Below are positions 1 through 7,128 of a stretch of DNA of 11,338 nt, one piece after another. The notes beneath the pieces were generated by a model. It ran no database searches. It was not told where the DNA came from and worked only from the letters and a program-made list of their open reading frames with translations. The DNA lies in contig CALKYH010000099.1 in NCBI GenBank assembly GCA_938003595.1, positions 1 to 11,338 of the forward strand. Reading direction: 5' to 3'. The translations under genes and the position numbers were made by a program. The stretch is from an uncultured bacterium. GTDB taxonomy: Bacteria > Planctomycetota > Phycisphaerae > Phycisphaerales > UBA1924. Each line of letters starts with the position of its first letter. Within the stretch, counting starts at the first letter, position 1.

Positions 1-427
1 CGGTCAGGCGGACATCGGCGCCGCGGTGTTCGACATGGCAGGCGGAGCAGTCGCCCGACATGGCGATCGGCGCCGCGCTGCTGGAGACGAGGATGTTCTC
101 GCCCCGGAAAATGGATTGGTGCGGATCGTGGAGCGTGGCGACATGGCAGCGCAGGCAGGCGGAGTCCTGGGGCGGCAACCAGTAGCGCCCGGCCTGCTCG
201 GCGGGCTGGTGGCACTGCTGGCAGTCGTTGGCGAACATCGCGTGCGCGGTGGTGAGGGGCCCGGAGGAGAACGCCCGCTCATCGCGGGAGATCGCGCTAT
301 AGGCGACGAAGACCGCGACGGCGCCGACGGCGGCCATGCTCAGGTAGCGGTTCCAGTTGTCCGGGAACCGGCGCCGACGCACATAGGGCAGGTCGAACCG
401 TTCCGAGAGCGGCCAGATCTCTCTCAT
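1..427 (-). CDS. Membrane-anchored multihaem cytochrome c, N-terminal part (runs off the left edge)
   Basis: The first 142 residues of a c-type cytochrome are present; the rest lies beyond position 1. A basic N-terminal stretch (RRRR, residues 17-20) precedes a single hydrophobic segment at about 29-46, so the haem domain should be tethered to the inner membrane and face the periplasm. Three CXXCH haem motifs follow: CQQCH at 69, CLRCH at 91 and CSACH at 127. The last continues as CHVEHRG, a pattern common in multihaem proteins where a nearby His is an axial ligand; H62, H100 and H103 are further candidates. The start is well supported. ATG at 427 overlaps the TGA of the upstream cytochrome b gene (ATGA) and has a GGAGG core 6 bases upstream, inside that gene. 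It is third in the operon and probably accepts electrons from, or donates them to, the b cytochrome. The total haem number is unknown because of truncation. Confidence 0.9.
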   Translation of the reverse strand, partial: MREIWPLSERFDLPYVRRRRFPDNWNRYLSMAAVGAVAVFVAYSAISRDERAFSSGPLTTAHAMFANDCQQCHQPAEQAGRYWLPPQDSACLRCHVATLHDPHQSIFRGENILVSSSAAPIAMSGDCSACHVEHRGADVRLT

Positions 428-1350
428 GACGCCCCTCCGAACCGAAGCGCGACCGCGGCGTGCACGATCGAGAGGGCGAGCAGCCCCCATGACAGCGGGA
501 CATGGATCAGCAGCCACGCGAAGAGGATCCGCATGAGCCGGCGCTGGCGGAGCAGCTGGCGGCGACGCTCGCACAGCTCGGCCAGCTCGTCGATGTGCGG
601 GTGCTGCTCGGGCGTGGTCATGGTGCGGAGCGCGGCGAAGAGGGAGTCGGCGCGTCGTCTCGAAAGCAGCGGCGCCATGGGCGTGCCCCGGAAGAAGGGC
701 ACCAGGTAGTCGTGGTAGAACCGGCGCATGGCCTCGGGCCCAAGCGGCGCCGCGGCGGTCTGCGCGCCGGAAGTGGCGTACGCGGCGGCGGCGACCTCCT
801 GCACGAGCTGCGTGGTGCGACCCAGGCTCTCGGGGTCCGCGGTCCCCGCGGTCTCGGCGACGATCTGCTCGCCGATCTTGCGGAGGTTGGTGAACTGTCG
901 GTCCAGCTGCTGGGCGAGGGTCTCCTCGGGCACCGCGTGCAGGAGCAGGCGGGGGATGAACTGCTGCAGCAGCACGCCGAACAGGCCCGACGCGGTGACA
1001 GCCAGGAGCAGGATCCAGAGGGTGAGCGTGAGGGCCCCTCCCGCGTGGAAGGCGCTGTGCAGCGCCACGAGCAGGACCGAGAGCAGGCCGAGCCAGATGT
1101 GCCCGCGCAGCCAGGTCTGGGCGCGCCCGATCCGCCAGTGCGGCACGCGCCGCTTGAGGCTGAGCGCGGCGCAGAACAGCATGATCGCCAGGGCGCCGCC
1201 GCCGAAGGTGAGGCCGAGCAGGGTCGCGCCGCGCGAACCGTCGGAATCGGCCGCCCGGCTGGATCCCTCCCAGAGGTACAGCAGGATCGCCGCGCCCCCG
1301 AGCACGAGGACGACACGGATCATCGGTCGCTGCTGTCGATCGATCAGCAT
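424..1350 (-). CDS. Di-haem b-type membrane cytochrome (four-helix bundle, quinone-reactive candidate)
   Basis: A 308-residue integral membrane protein. Hydrophobic segments lie at about 10-26, 42-65, 84-103, 108-137 and 279-302, with a charged soluble loop of roughly 140 residues between the fourth and fifth. Two helices each carry a His pair 14 residues apart: H84/H98 (H102 close by) and H283/H297. This is the classic spacing for two stacked b haems, each ligated by one His from each helix, as in cytochrome b561 and respiratory cytochrome b subunits. It probably moves electrons between the quinone pool, the Fe-S protein encoded upstream and the anchored cytochrome c encoded downstream. The start is uncertain. 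The frame is open to 1497, but that part overlaps the upstream gene. ATG 1350 begins 7 bases after the upstream TGA and gives a sensible N-terminus; ATG 1377 or 1323 are alternatives, and none has a clear ribosome site. I cannot assign a named family. Confidence 0.85.
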   Translation of the reverse strand: MLIDRQQRPMIRVVLVLGGAAILLYLWEGSSRAADSDGSRGATLLGLTFGGGALAIMLFCAALSLKRRVPHWRIGRAQTWLRGHIWLGLLSVLLVALHSAFHAGGALTLTLWILLLAVTASGLFGVLLQQFIPRLLLHAVPEETLAQQLDRQFTNLRKIGEQIVAETAGTADPESLGRTTQLVQEVAAAAYATSGAQTAAAPLGPEAMRRFYHDYLVPFFRGTPMAPLLSRRRADSLFAALRTMTTPEQHPHIDELAELCERRRQLLRQRRLMRILFAWLLIHVPLSWGLLALSIVHAAVALRFGGAS

Positions 1351-1357
1351 GGGCGGT

Positions 1358-2956
1358 TCAGAGGGCGGAGCGATCATCGCCGGCCAGGCCGGCGCCGTGG
1401 AGGAACTGACGGGCGTTGACGCGCATCGCGGCGTCGTGGGGGCAGGCGTAGACGCAGGCCGGACCGGTGGGCAGGGTGGAGCACTGGTCGCAGACAACGG
1501 CGCGCTCCGTGACCTCGACGACCTCTCCGGTCTCGGCGACGCGCCGGGCCTGGTCGCTCACCTCGACGCCGAAGGACTCGAGCGGGTGGAGCTGGATGGA
1601 GTTGTACGGGCACTGCTTGGCGCACACGCCGCAGCCGACGCACCAGTCCTCGATGAAGATGTTCAGGTCCTCCGTGCGCCGGATGGAGCCCACGGGGCAT
1701 CCGATCATGCAGACCGGGTCCATGCACATGCGGCAGGAGGAAGGCACGAGGAATCGGTCGTAGCGCGGGCCCTCGCGGATGAGGCGGGAGATGCCGTCGT
1801 CGTGGGCCTCGGAGCACGCCGTGGCGCACTGGTCGCAGCGGGTGCACTTCTCGAGGTCGATGAGCATGAGGTTCTGGCCCTGGAGCAGGCCCAGGTCCTC
1901 GACCTTCTTGGAGGGCACGGAGGGCAGGATCGTGAGCGCGGCGCGGACCTGGCTCAGGACGCGCTTCTGGGCGGCCTCCTCCAGGCGCCGGATGACCTCG
2001 GGGTAGCCGCGGATGATGCGCTCGAAGGCGTCGGAGGAGATCTTCACGAGTTCGACGCGGGCGGGGCGGCGCTTGCGGCCGCCGGCCTCGGCGATGGGGT
2101 GATCCACGGCGGTGCAGGTGGCGTTGCGCGGGGCGTTGCGGAGCAGACCGGTCTCGCCGAAGTGGTCGCCGCGCGTGAGGTAGGCGAGCTGGCGCTCGCC
2201 GCCGGGGAACTTCTTGCTGACGCGGACCTGCCCGACGCGGATGACATACATGGCGTCGGCCGTGTCGCCCTCGGCGAAGATGACGGCGCCGGCCTCGACG
2301 CTGACCAGTTCGCAGGCGTTCTTGAGTTCGAGCAGCGCGGCGGGGTCCAGCGGCTCGAAGACCGGCACATTCCGCAGGTGGTTGTCGAGGGCGCGCTCGC
2401 GGTACTTCTGGTCCATCAGGGCCTTGAAGGTCTTGGAGCGCTGGAGCACCTCGTAGACATTGCGGAGGATCTCGATCATCTCGCAATCGCCCTCGGCGAC
2501 GACGGTCGCGGAGCGCGGGGCGAGGTTCAGGCACGACATCTCGCCGAAGACATCGCCGGGGCCGAGGGTGGCGGCCAGGTCGCCGTACTTGAGGTCCACC
2601 GTGGCGTCGATGGGGACGAGCTTGCCCGGCGCGTGGCGCGGGCGGTCGAGGGGGCGCTGGCCGAAAAGCTCGCCGACGCGGGCGATGAAGCCCCTGGGCT
2701 TGCGGGCGCGGCCCGGGTCCAGGCGCCGACCGATGAATACGCGCGCCGAGCCGGAGACGATGAAGAACGCGCTGGTGCCGCCCTCGCCCTCGCGGCAGAT
2801 GACCTCTCCGGCCTCGAAGGTTCGCTTGCGGACGGCCCCGGGATACTTGAGGAGGGATTTCTCGTCGACATCGGCGAAGATGTCGATCTGGCGCAGCTCC
2901 TCCGGGGCCATGAGGCGACCCTCGGAGAATGTGGCCAGCGGCATGGACTTGCCCAT
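1358..2956 (-). CDS. Fusion of two cyclic-nucleotide-binding domains with a four-cluster [4Fe-4S] ferredoxin
   Basis: A 532-residue protein with no signal peptide or membrane segment, so probably cytoplasmic. Residues about 20-175 and 195-325 are two CRP-type cyclic-nucleotide-binding folds. Phosphate-cassette-like motifs are FGEMSCLNLAPRSAT (137-151) and FGETGLLRNAPRNAT (266-280), each keeping the Glu and Arg that normally hold the ligand. The first domain has an insertion of some 45 residues (about 78-125). Residues 365-515 form a four-cluster ferredoxin of the HybA/NrfC/DmsB type with 16 Cys: 371/374/377/381, 408/411/416/420, 439/442/445/449 and 489/492/501/505. Such subunits pass electrons between a catalytic subunit or donor and a membrane cytochrome. 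It is first in the operon, 7 bases ahead of the di-haem b cytochrome. The start is firm because AAGGAG lies 6 bases before ATG 2956. Ligand gating of electron flow is inference; the CRP-like domains could also be purely structural. Confidence 0.95.
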   Translation of the reverse strand: MGKSMPLATFSEGRLMAPEELRQIDIFADVDEKSLLKYPGAVRKRTFEAGEVICREGEGGTSAFFIVSGSARVFIGRRLDPGRARKPRGFIARVGELFGQRPLDRPRHAPGKLVPIDATVDLKYGDLAATLGPGDVFGEMSCLNLAPRSATVVAEGDCEMIEILRNVYEVLQRSKTFKALMDQKYRERALDNHLRNVPVFEPLDPAALLELKNACELVSVEAGAVIFAEGDTADAMYVIRVGQVRVSKKFPGGERQLAYLTRGDHFGETGLLRNAPRNATCTAVDHPIAEAGGRKRRPARVELVKISSDAFERIIRGYPEVIRRLEEAAQKRVLSQVRAALTILPSVPSKKVEDLGLLQGQNLMLIDLEKCTRCDQCATACSEAHDDGISRLIREGPRYDRFLVPSSCRMCMDPVCMIGCPVGSIRRTEDLNIFIEDWCVGCGVCAKQCPYNSIQLHPLESFGVEVSDQARRVAETGEVVEVTERAVVCDQCSTLPTGPACVYACPHDAAMRVNARQFLHGAGLAGDDRSAL

Positions 2957-2962
2957 CGAGAA

Positions 2963-2968
2963 CTCCTT
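2963..2968 (-). promoter_or_regulatory. Ribosome binding site of the Fe-S/cyclic-nucleotide protein
   Basis: On the minus strand AAGGAG stands 6 bases before ATG 2956. It settles this start over the in-frame internal ATG codons (Met5 and Met16). Confidence 0.8.
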
Positions 2969-3026
2969 GCCGCCGCCGGGGATGCCCGCGATTCGGGAGC
3001 CGGGCTCAGGTCCGTGGGCCCGTGCG

Positions 3027-3039
3027 GTCGATTATCGAC
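3027..3039. promoter_or_regulatory. 13-base palindrome in the divergent region, possible operator
   Basis: GTCGATTATCGAC reads the same on both strands around its central base. It lies between the divergent Fe-S gene (start 2956) and tetrahaem cytochrome gene (start 3169), in one of the few AT-containing patches of the gap. Its position suits a shared regulator of both transcription units. No regulator family is recognised, and a chance palindrome cannot be excluded. Confidence 0.35.
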
Positions 3040-3120
3040 AGAATCGGCCCCGGGACGCAAACTCGGGCCCGGGAACACCGGCGACGGGCGTGGGTCCTAT
3101 TGACGGGGCCGCGGACGAAT

Positions 3121-3137
3121 GGTCCACTTGAAGGACC
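3121..3137. repeat. Inverted repeat GGTCC-N7-GGACC upstream of the tetrahaem cytochrome
   Basis: Two 5-base arms separated by 7 bases end 31 bases before ATG 3169, close to where transcription of this gene would begin. It could be an operator half-site pair or a small leader hairpin. The arms are short, so chance is a real alternative. Confidence 0.25.
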
Positions 3138-3153
3138 GGGGCATCACCGCTGT

Positions 3154-3159
3154 GGGAGG
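3154..3159 (+). promoter_or_regulatory. Ribosome binding site of the tetrahaem cytochrome gene
   Basis: GGGAGG lies 9 bases before ATG 3169. It decides for this start over the in-frame upstream ATG at 2929, which would give a non-secretory N-terminus overlapping the divergent gene. Confidence 0.75.
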
Positions 3160-3168
3160 TCGAAGCAG

Positions 3169-4293
3169 ATGGCGTGGAACCGACTGAATCGTGGGCTGAG
3201 CCCGATGTTCGCCGGCGCGATGGCGTTGCTTGGGGCCGCGGGAGGCGCGTGGGGCGAGCCCGGCGTGACGCGGGTCGATCGGCTGATGTACCTGGGCAAT
3301 CCGACCTGCACGGGCGCCAAGTGCCACAACAGCGACGCGGAACTGCAGGGCGGCCAGATGATCGGCGACGAGTACCTCATCTGGGAACAGAAGGATCCGC
3401 ACTTCAAGGCGTTCGCCACGCTGAGCTCGGCGGACTCCAAGGATATCGCAAGCAAGCTCTCGATCGCGGACGCCGCGGCCTCGTCGCGCTGCCTGTCGTG
3501 CCACGCGACGGATGTGCCCGAGGCGCAGCGGGGCGAGAAGTGGGCGCTGGACCAGGCGGTCTCGTGCGAGGCGTGCCACGGCCCCGCGGAGGTCTACCGT
3601 GACCCGCACGCCAATGCCGGCTGGACCGCCGAGCAGCGGAAGACGCTCGACGCCAAGGGCATGCGCGACACGCACGGCATTCTGGACACGACGCACCTGG
3701 GCGTGCGCGCGACGATGTGCACGGCGTGCCACCTGCAGATCGACAAGGACATGGTGGACGCGGGTCACCCGGCCCTGAAGTTCGAGATGGCGGCCTACAA
3801 CGAGTACCTCTGGCTTCCCCGCGACATGCAGCCGCACTGGACCAAGCCGAGCGCGAGCCCCATCAACGCACGCCTGTGGGCGATCGGGCAGGTGGTCTCG
3901 CTCGACGCGGCCAAGCGACAGGTGGAGGCATGGCGCAGCAAGGGCTGGGACGCCGCCTCGGCCGAGGGGCTCGTGAAGCTGTACTCCAGGGGCGCCGAGA
4001 TCGCCAAGACGCACTTCGGCGCCGGCGGGGTGGAGGGGCTCGAGTCGGCGGCGATCTCGGAGGCGGCGGCGAGCGCCGCGGCGGCGGATCTGGCGTCCGA
4101 AGCGGCGGCGGCGACAAACCCAGAGGAGCGTGAGATCGTGCTCTACGGCGTGGTGTCGCTGACGATGGCGTGCCTTGACCTGCGGGGCGAGCAGGCGTCG
4201 GACGAATTCTGGGATACCTTCGACGCGGCATTCGACGCCGAGGGCGAGGCGTTCTCGACGCAGATCGCGAAACTGGCGGCGATGGCGAAGTGA
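3169..4293 (+). CDS. Secreted tetrahaem cytochrome c, cytochrome c554-like
   Basis: A 374-residue protein with a signal peptide (residues 1-29, cleavage likely after AWG), so periplasmic. It has four haem attachment motifs: an unusual CX4CH (C47, C52, H53), then CLSCH at 108, CEACH at 133 and CTACH at 184. Distal-ligand candidates include H78 in DPHFKAF, H169, H176 and H200 in the segment AGHPALKFE. Motif order and these His contexts match the cytochrome c554 family, known as an electron acceptor from hydroxylamine oxidoreductase in nitrifiers and found as general electron carriers elsewhere. No hydroxylamine oxidoreductase is visible here, so that role is not claimed. The C-terminal half (about 210-374) has no haem and includes an Ala-rich stretch at about 292-318. 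It is divergent from the Fe-S/cytochrome b operon and converges on the GlcG/HbpS gene with an 18-base gap. It probably shuttles electrons across the periplasm. Confidence 0.92.
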   Translation: MAWNRLNRGLSPMFAGAMALLGAAGGAWGEPGVTRVDRLMYLGNPTCTGAKCHNSDAELQGGQMIGDEYLIWEQKDPHFKAFATLSSADSKDIASKLSIADAAASSRCLSCHATDVPEAQRGEKWALDQAVSCEACHGPAEVYRDPHANAGWTAEQRKTLDAKGMRDTHGILDTTHLGVRATMCTACHLQIDKDMVDAGHPALKFEMAAYNEYLWLPRDMQPHWTKPSASPINARLWAIGQVVSLDAAKRQVEAWRSKGWDAASAEGLVKLYSRGAEIAKTHFGAGGVEGLESAAISEAAASAAAADLASEAAAATNPEEREIVLYGVVSLTMACLDLRGEQASDEFWDTFDAAFDAEGEAFSTQIAKLAAMAK

Positions 4294-4311
4294 CGCCGGG
4301 CGGTCGGCTGA

Positions 4312-6987
4312 TCAGTATCCGCCGAACGGCGACCTCGGGAACTTCACATACGGCAGACGAATCGCGGCCCCGTTGAGGTTGATGGCGGTCTCGTCGGCTC
4401 GCCGAACTCCGGGGCCGAACGACTGGTAGCCCGTCGCGCCGGTGAAGGCGACGAAGTCGTCCTGCTCGATGCCGTCGCCGGAGACGCCGACGCCGCCGAC
4501 CAGCACGCCGTTCTTGTAGAGCGGGACGGAGCCGGGGAAGATCTGCAGGCCGTTGTGCAGGGGGAGGATGGGGTCGGTCACGCCACCGCCGCCGAGCAGG
4601 CCCTCGTTGAAGAGCGTCAGCGCCTCGCCGTCGTCGCCGACGGCTTCGAACTGAGCGAGGAACAGCAGCAGGCGGTCGAGCAGCAGGCCGGTCTGCAGGC
4701 CCGTGTTGAACGCGGAGTTCACCTGCGGGGCCGGCGCCGCGAAGGGGCCGCGGGTGGGCACGGGCAGGCCGTCGGGGAGCATGGGGCGGGAGAGGAACCC
4801 GCCGGTGCGGTCGCTGACGGCGATGGATCCGTCGAGCGGGAATCCGAGGGCGTTGGCGGCCGCGACATACCCGGCGAAGGCGCCGCCGTCGGCGGCGGAG
4901 AGTCGTGCGGAGGCGGTCGGGCTGCTCATCGCGGCGGCGGTGCGGGCCTTCTGCACGCAGACATCGAAGCCGAAGACCGGGGCGTCGCTGTTGCGGAAGA
5001 CGCCGAGCAGTTCGCCCCGGGCGTCGACGACGGCGACATTCACCTGGGAATACTGAGGCCGGTCGCGCCGGATCTGGGCGCGCAGCAGCGCGTTGAGCTG
5101 ATGCGCCTGGGCGAGAATGGTGGCGACATCGCCGGGGGTGAGCTGCTGGCCGCTTACCGGGGCGCCGGCGCGGAATCGGTCGGTTCCGGCGTCACTGGGC
5201 GTCGCCTCAGCCACGCGCGCCGGGTCGGAGGGGTCGTCGATCGGCAGCGACCAGACGCGCTCGGTCCGCCCGCTGGGGCCCACCACCACGCGGTCGGCGC
5301 CGGCGACGAGCGTCCGCATCGAGGTCAGCGCGGCGTCGGGGTCGGCGATGGCGACCGAACTCACCACGGCGCCGGTCTGGGACAGTATCAACTGCCGGCC
5401 GAGCGGCGTGACCTGGGCCACAAGGCGGTCGTCCGCGGGATCGGCGGTGGCCCGATCGTCATACGCCAGCGCGCCGAAGGCCAGGCCGGGGCCCGGCTCG
5501 CCGGGGTCGCCATCGGTGAGGTCCTCGAGGACCGCGGCGCCGCCCCCGGATGGATCGATGCGGACCAGCTCGCGCGCGGGGCCATCGGCGCGGATCGCAA
5601 AGAGGCCTGCGGGGCCGACCGCGATGGCCTCGAGGTCGCCGTCCGCGGGGTCGGTCAGGCGCAGATAGGAGGAGGCCGCGCCCAGCGCCGCGGGATCGAT
5701 GCGGTACGCCTGCCCGTCGGCGCCGATGGCGAACACGCGGTCCGCGGCGCCGTCGAAGTAACCGACGGCGTCGCGCGGCAGCGCGTCGGGATCACCGAGG
5801 GATGTCAGCGTCGAGCGGGCGCCGGTCGAGATGTTCATGGTGAACGCTTCGCCCGCGTCGCTGAAGATGGCGAGGCGATCGTCGGCCGGGACGCCGGGCG
5901 TGCCGGCGTCGAGGAACGCCATGGCGACGATGGACTCGCCGGGCCGGATGTCCATGGTGCCGCCGCCGGAGATCAGGCGGACGGTGTCCACATCGGGGCC
6001 GGGCACGGCGACGGTGACCAGTCGAATGGAAAGGTCCGCACGCTGGGCGGCGGCGTAGGCAGTTCCCTCCCCCACTGCGATGGCCTGGAATCGGCTGGCG
6101 GCGAGGTCCGGCAGGATCTCGCCGGGGATGCCGACGATTGTGGAGGGGACGAACATCGACGCGGGGCTGACCTGCGGCGGAACGAGATACTCGGCGCGGC
6201 CTGCGGCGATGAGCAGATTCAGGTCGGGCAGCGGGCTGAGGGACGCGAGCGACGGGACGCCGGCGGGCCCGGTGAACGCCAGGCGGATGCCGTCCACGAA
6301 GACCTGGGACGCGACGATGTTCGCCGGCGGCACGAGGCCGGCCTGCCCGGCCTGCGCGATGGCTTCCTCGGTGGTGGTCGGGCCGGGGAAGCGACTCGGG
6401 ACGATGGTGTAGACGCCGTTGAGCTCGACGCCGATGCCGGCGACCATCTCGCCGTTGCGGTAGATCGGCACGCCGCCGGGGTCCGCGGCCATGCCCAGGG
6501 GCAGGCGCTGGATATCGCTGGTCGGCAGGCTGGAGAACTGCACGCCGAAGAGCGGGCCGGAATCCTGGAACGAGATGCCCGGGGGGAAGTTCGGCTGGAT
6601 GATGTAGCCGGCGGTACGGGTGGTGAAGGCGTTGCCGGTTGTCGAGAGGAAGGCGCCGGTGCCGGCCTTGGTGGTGGCGAGGATGGAGGAGGGGATGACG
6701 GCGCCCTCGAGGCCGCCCGAGCCGCCGGCGTCGATGGTGGAAGAGAGCATCGGCGGGGCGAGGGCGGGGTCGGTCATCTGGAGCGCGGCGAGAATGTTGC
6801 CCTCGCGGTCCACCAGGGCGATGGTCGCGTTGACGCCCAGCTGCTGGGCCCGGGAGACGGCCTGCTCGAGGATGCGCTGGATCTCGGCGACGGTGAGCAT
6901 GTTCGCGGCGCTGGGGAGCGGGCGCGCGACGGCGAGGCCGGCGCCGAGGAGGGCGGCGGCGGCGGACACGATGCGACGGGGATGCAT
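4312..6987 (-). CDS. Secreted two-domain GlcG/HbpS (DUF336) haem-binding-type protein with a propeller-like middle
   Basis: An 891-residue exported protein; the signal peptide covers about residues 1-28. Residues about 30-260 form one GlcG/HbpS domain, with LTVAEIQRILEQAV, IALVDREGNIL, the FTTRTAGYIIQPNFPPGI region and VPIYRNGEMVAGIGV. Residues 614-891 form a second, with VAVVDARGELL, CVQKARTAAAMSS and VPLYKNGVLVGGVGVSGDG. HbpS-type domains bind haem or corrinoids in some members, while GlcG itself is poorly understood. Between them, about 300-600, lies a repetitive beta-rich stretch with recurring DDRL, VFAIGADG and LFAIRADG motifs that resembles a beta-propeller; that reading is inference. 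There is one Cys (677) and no CXXCH, so any haem is non-covalent. Start ATG 6987 is chosen for its signal peptide and a GGAGAG 6 bases upstream; the frame is open to 7056. Among cytochrome genes, a role in haem binding, delivery or redox sensing is plausible but unproven. Confidence 0.9.
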   Translation of the reverse strand: MHPRRIVSAAAALLGAGLAVARPLPSAANMLTVAEIQRILEQAVSRAQQLGVNATIALVDREGNILAALQMTDPALAPPMLSSTIDAGGSGGLEGAVIPSSILATTKAGTGAFLSTTGNAFTTRTAGYIIQPNFPPGISFQDSGPLFGVQFSSLPTSDIQRLPLGMAADPGGVPIYRNGEMVAGIGVELNGVYTIVPSRFPGPTTTEEAIAQAGQAGLVPPANIVASQVFVDGIRLAFTGPAGVPSLASLSPLPDLNLLIAAGRAEYLVPPQVSPASMFVPSTIVGIPGEILPDLAASRFQAIAVGEGTAYAAAQRADLSIRLVTVAVPGPDVDTVRLISGGGTMDIRPGESIVAMAFLDAGTPGVPADDRLAIFSDAGEAFTMNISTGARSTLTSLGDPDALPRDAVGYFDGAADRVFAIGADGQAYRIDPAALGAASSYLRLTDPADGDLEAIAVGPAGLFAIRADGPARELVRIDPSGGGAAVLEDLTDGDPGEPGPGLAFGALAYDDRATADPADDRLVAQVTPLGRQLILSQTGAVVSSVAIADPDAALTSMRTLVAGADRVVVGPSGRTERVWSLPIDDPSDPARVAEATPSDAGTDRFRAGAPVSGQQLTPGDVATILAQAHQLNALLRAQIRRDRPQYSQVNVAVVDARGELLGVFRNSDAPVFGFDVCVQKARTAAAMSSPTASARLSAADGGAFAGYVAAANALGFPLDGSIAVSDRTGGFLSRPMLPDGLPVPTRGPFAAPAPQVNSAFNTGLQTGLLLDRLLLFLAQFEAVGDDGEALTLFNEGLLGGGGVTDPILPLHNGLQIFPGSVPLYKNGVLVGGVGVSGDGIEQDDFVAFTGATGYQSFGPGVRRADETAINLNGAAIRLPYVKFPRSPFGGY

Positions 6988-6993
6988 GGGGGA

Positions 6994-6999
6994 CTCTCC
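6994..6999 (-). promoter_or_regulatory. Ribosome binding site of the GlcG/HbpS-type gene
   Basis: GGAGAG on the minus strand ends 6 bases before ATG 6987. It supports that start over the in-frame ATG at 7056, which would place 23 residues ahead of an obvious signal peptide. Confidence 0.7.
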
Positions 7000-7045
7000 G
7001 CGAGGGTGCAGCGGGAGGAACGCGTGCAGGATGCCGCGATTCGGG

Positions 7046-7066
7046 CGCGCCGTCAATAGCGGCGCG
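7046..7066. repeat. 7-bp GC inverted repeat with 7-base spacer in the divergent region
   Basis: CGCGCCG and CGGCGCG flank TCAATAG. The repeat sits in the 141-base gap between the divergent GlcG/HbpS gene and the barrel gene, 59 bases upstream of the first and 62 bases upstream of the second. A shared operator is the simplest idea. A hairpin in a leader transcript is also possible, and in such GC-rich DNA a chance repeat is not rare. No convincing -35/-10 pair was seen nearby. Confidence 0.35.
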
Positions 7067-7128
7067 TTGCGGCGGGGCGTCTCGGCGCGGTAGATTCGTC
7101 GGCAGATCGCCTCGCGGCGTGGAAGGTT

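Noticed and set aside
1351..1497. Longer N-terminus for the b cytochrome (ATG 1497, 357 residues)
   Set aside because: The extra 49 residues overlap the end of the Fe-S gene and read as low-complexity Pro/Ala/Ser/Thr. A start after the upstream stop is more economical.
728..3103. Long plus-strand open frame (791 codons) across the Fe-S/cytochrome b genes
   Set aside because: It is antisense to genes with unmistakable Fe-S, CRP-like and membrane features. Its own translation has no recognisable domain and is rich in Asp, Ala, Gly and Glu, a typical shadow in GC-rich DNA.
3100..3122. TTGACG as a -35 element upstream of the tetrahaem cytochrome
   Set aside because: No acceptable -10 box lies 16-18 bases downstream, so no promoter is called.
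2929..3168. Longer N-terminus for the tetrahaem cytochrome (ATG 2929)
   Set aside because: It would overlap the divergent gene's start and put 80 charged residues before the signal peptide. ATG 3169 has a good ribosome site.
4294..4335. Terminator between the convergent genes
   Set aside because: The gap is only 18 bases with no stable stem followed by T residues. The small CGCCG/CGGCG repeat just inside the minus gene has almost no loop.
4555..7059. Long plus-strand open frame (834 codons) opposite the GlcG/HbpS gene
   Set aside because: The minus strand has a signal peptide, a ribosome binding site and two family domains. The plus translation is low-complexity Gly/Ala/Asp/Arg.
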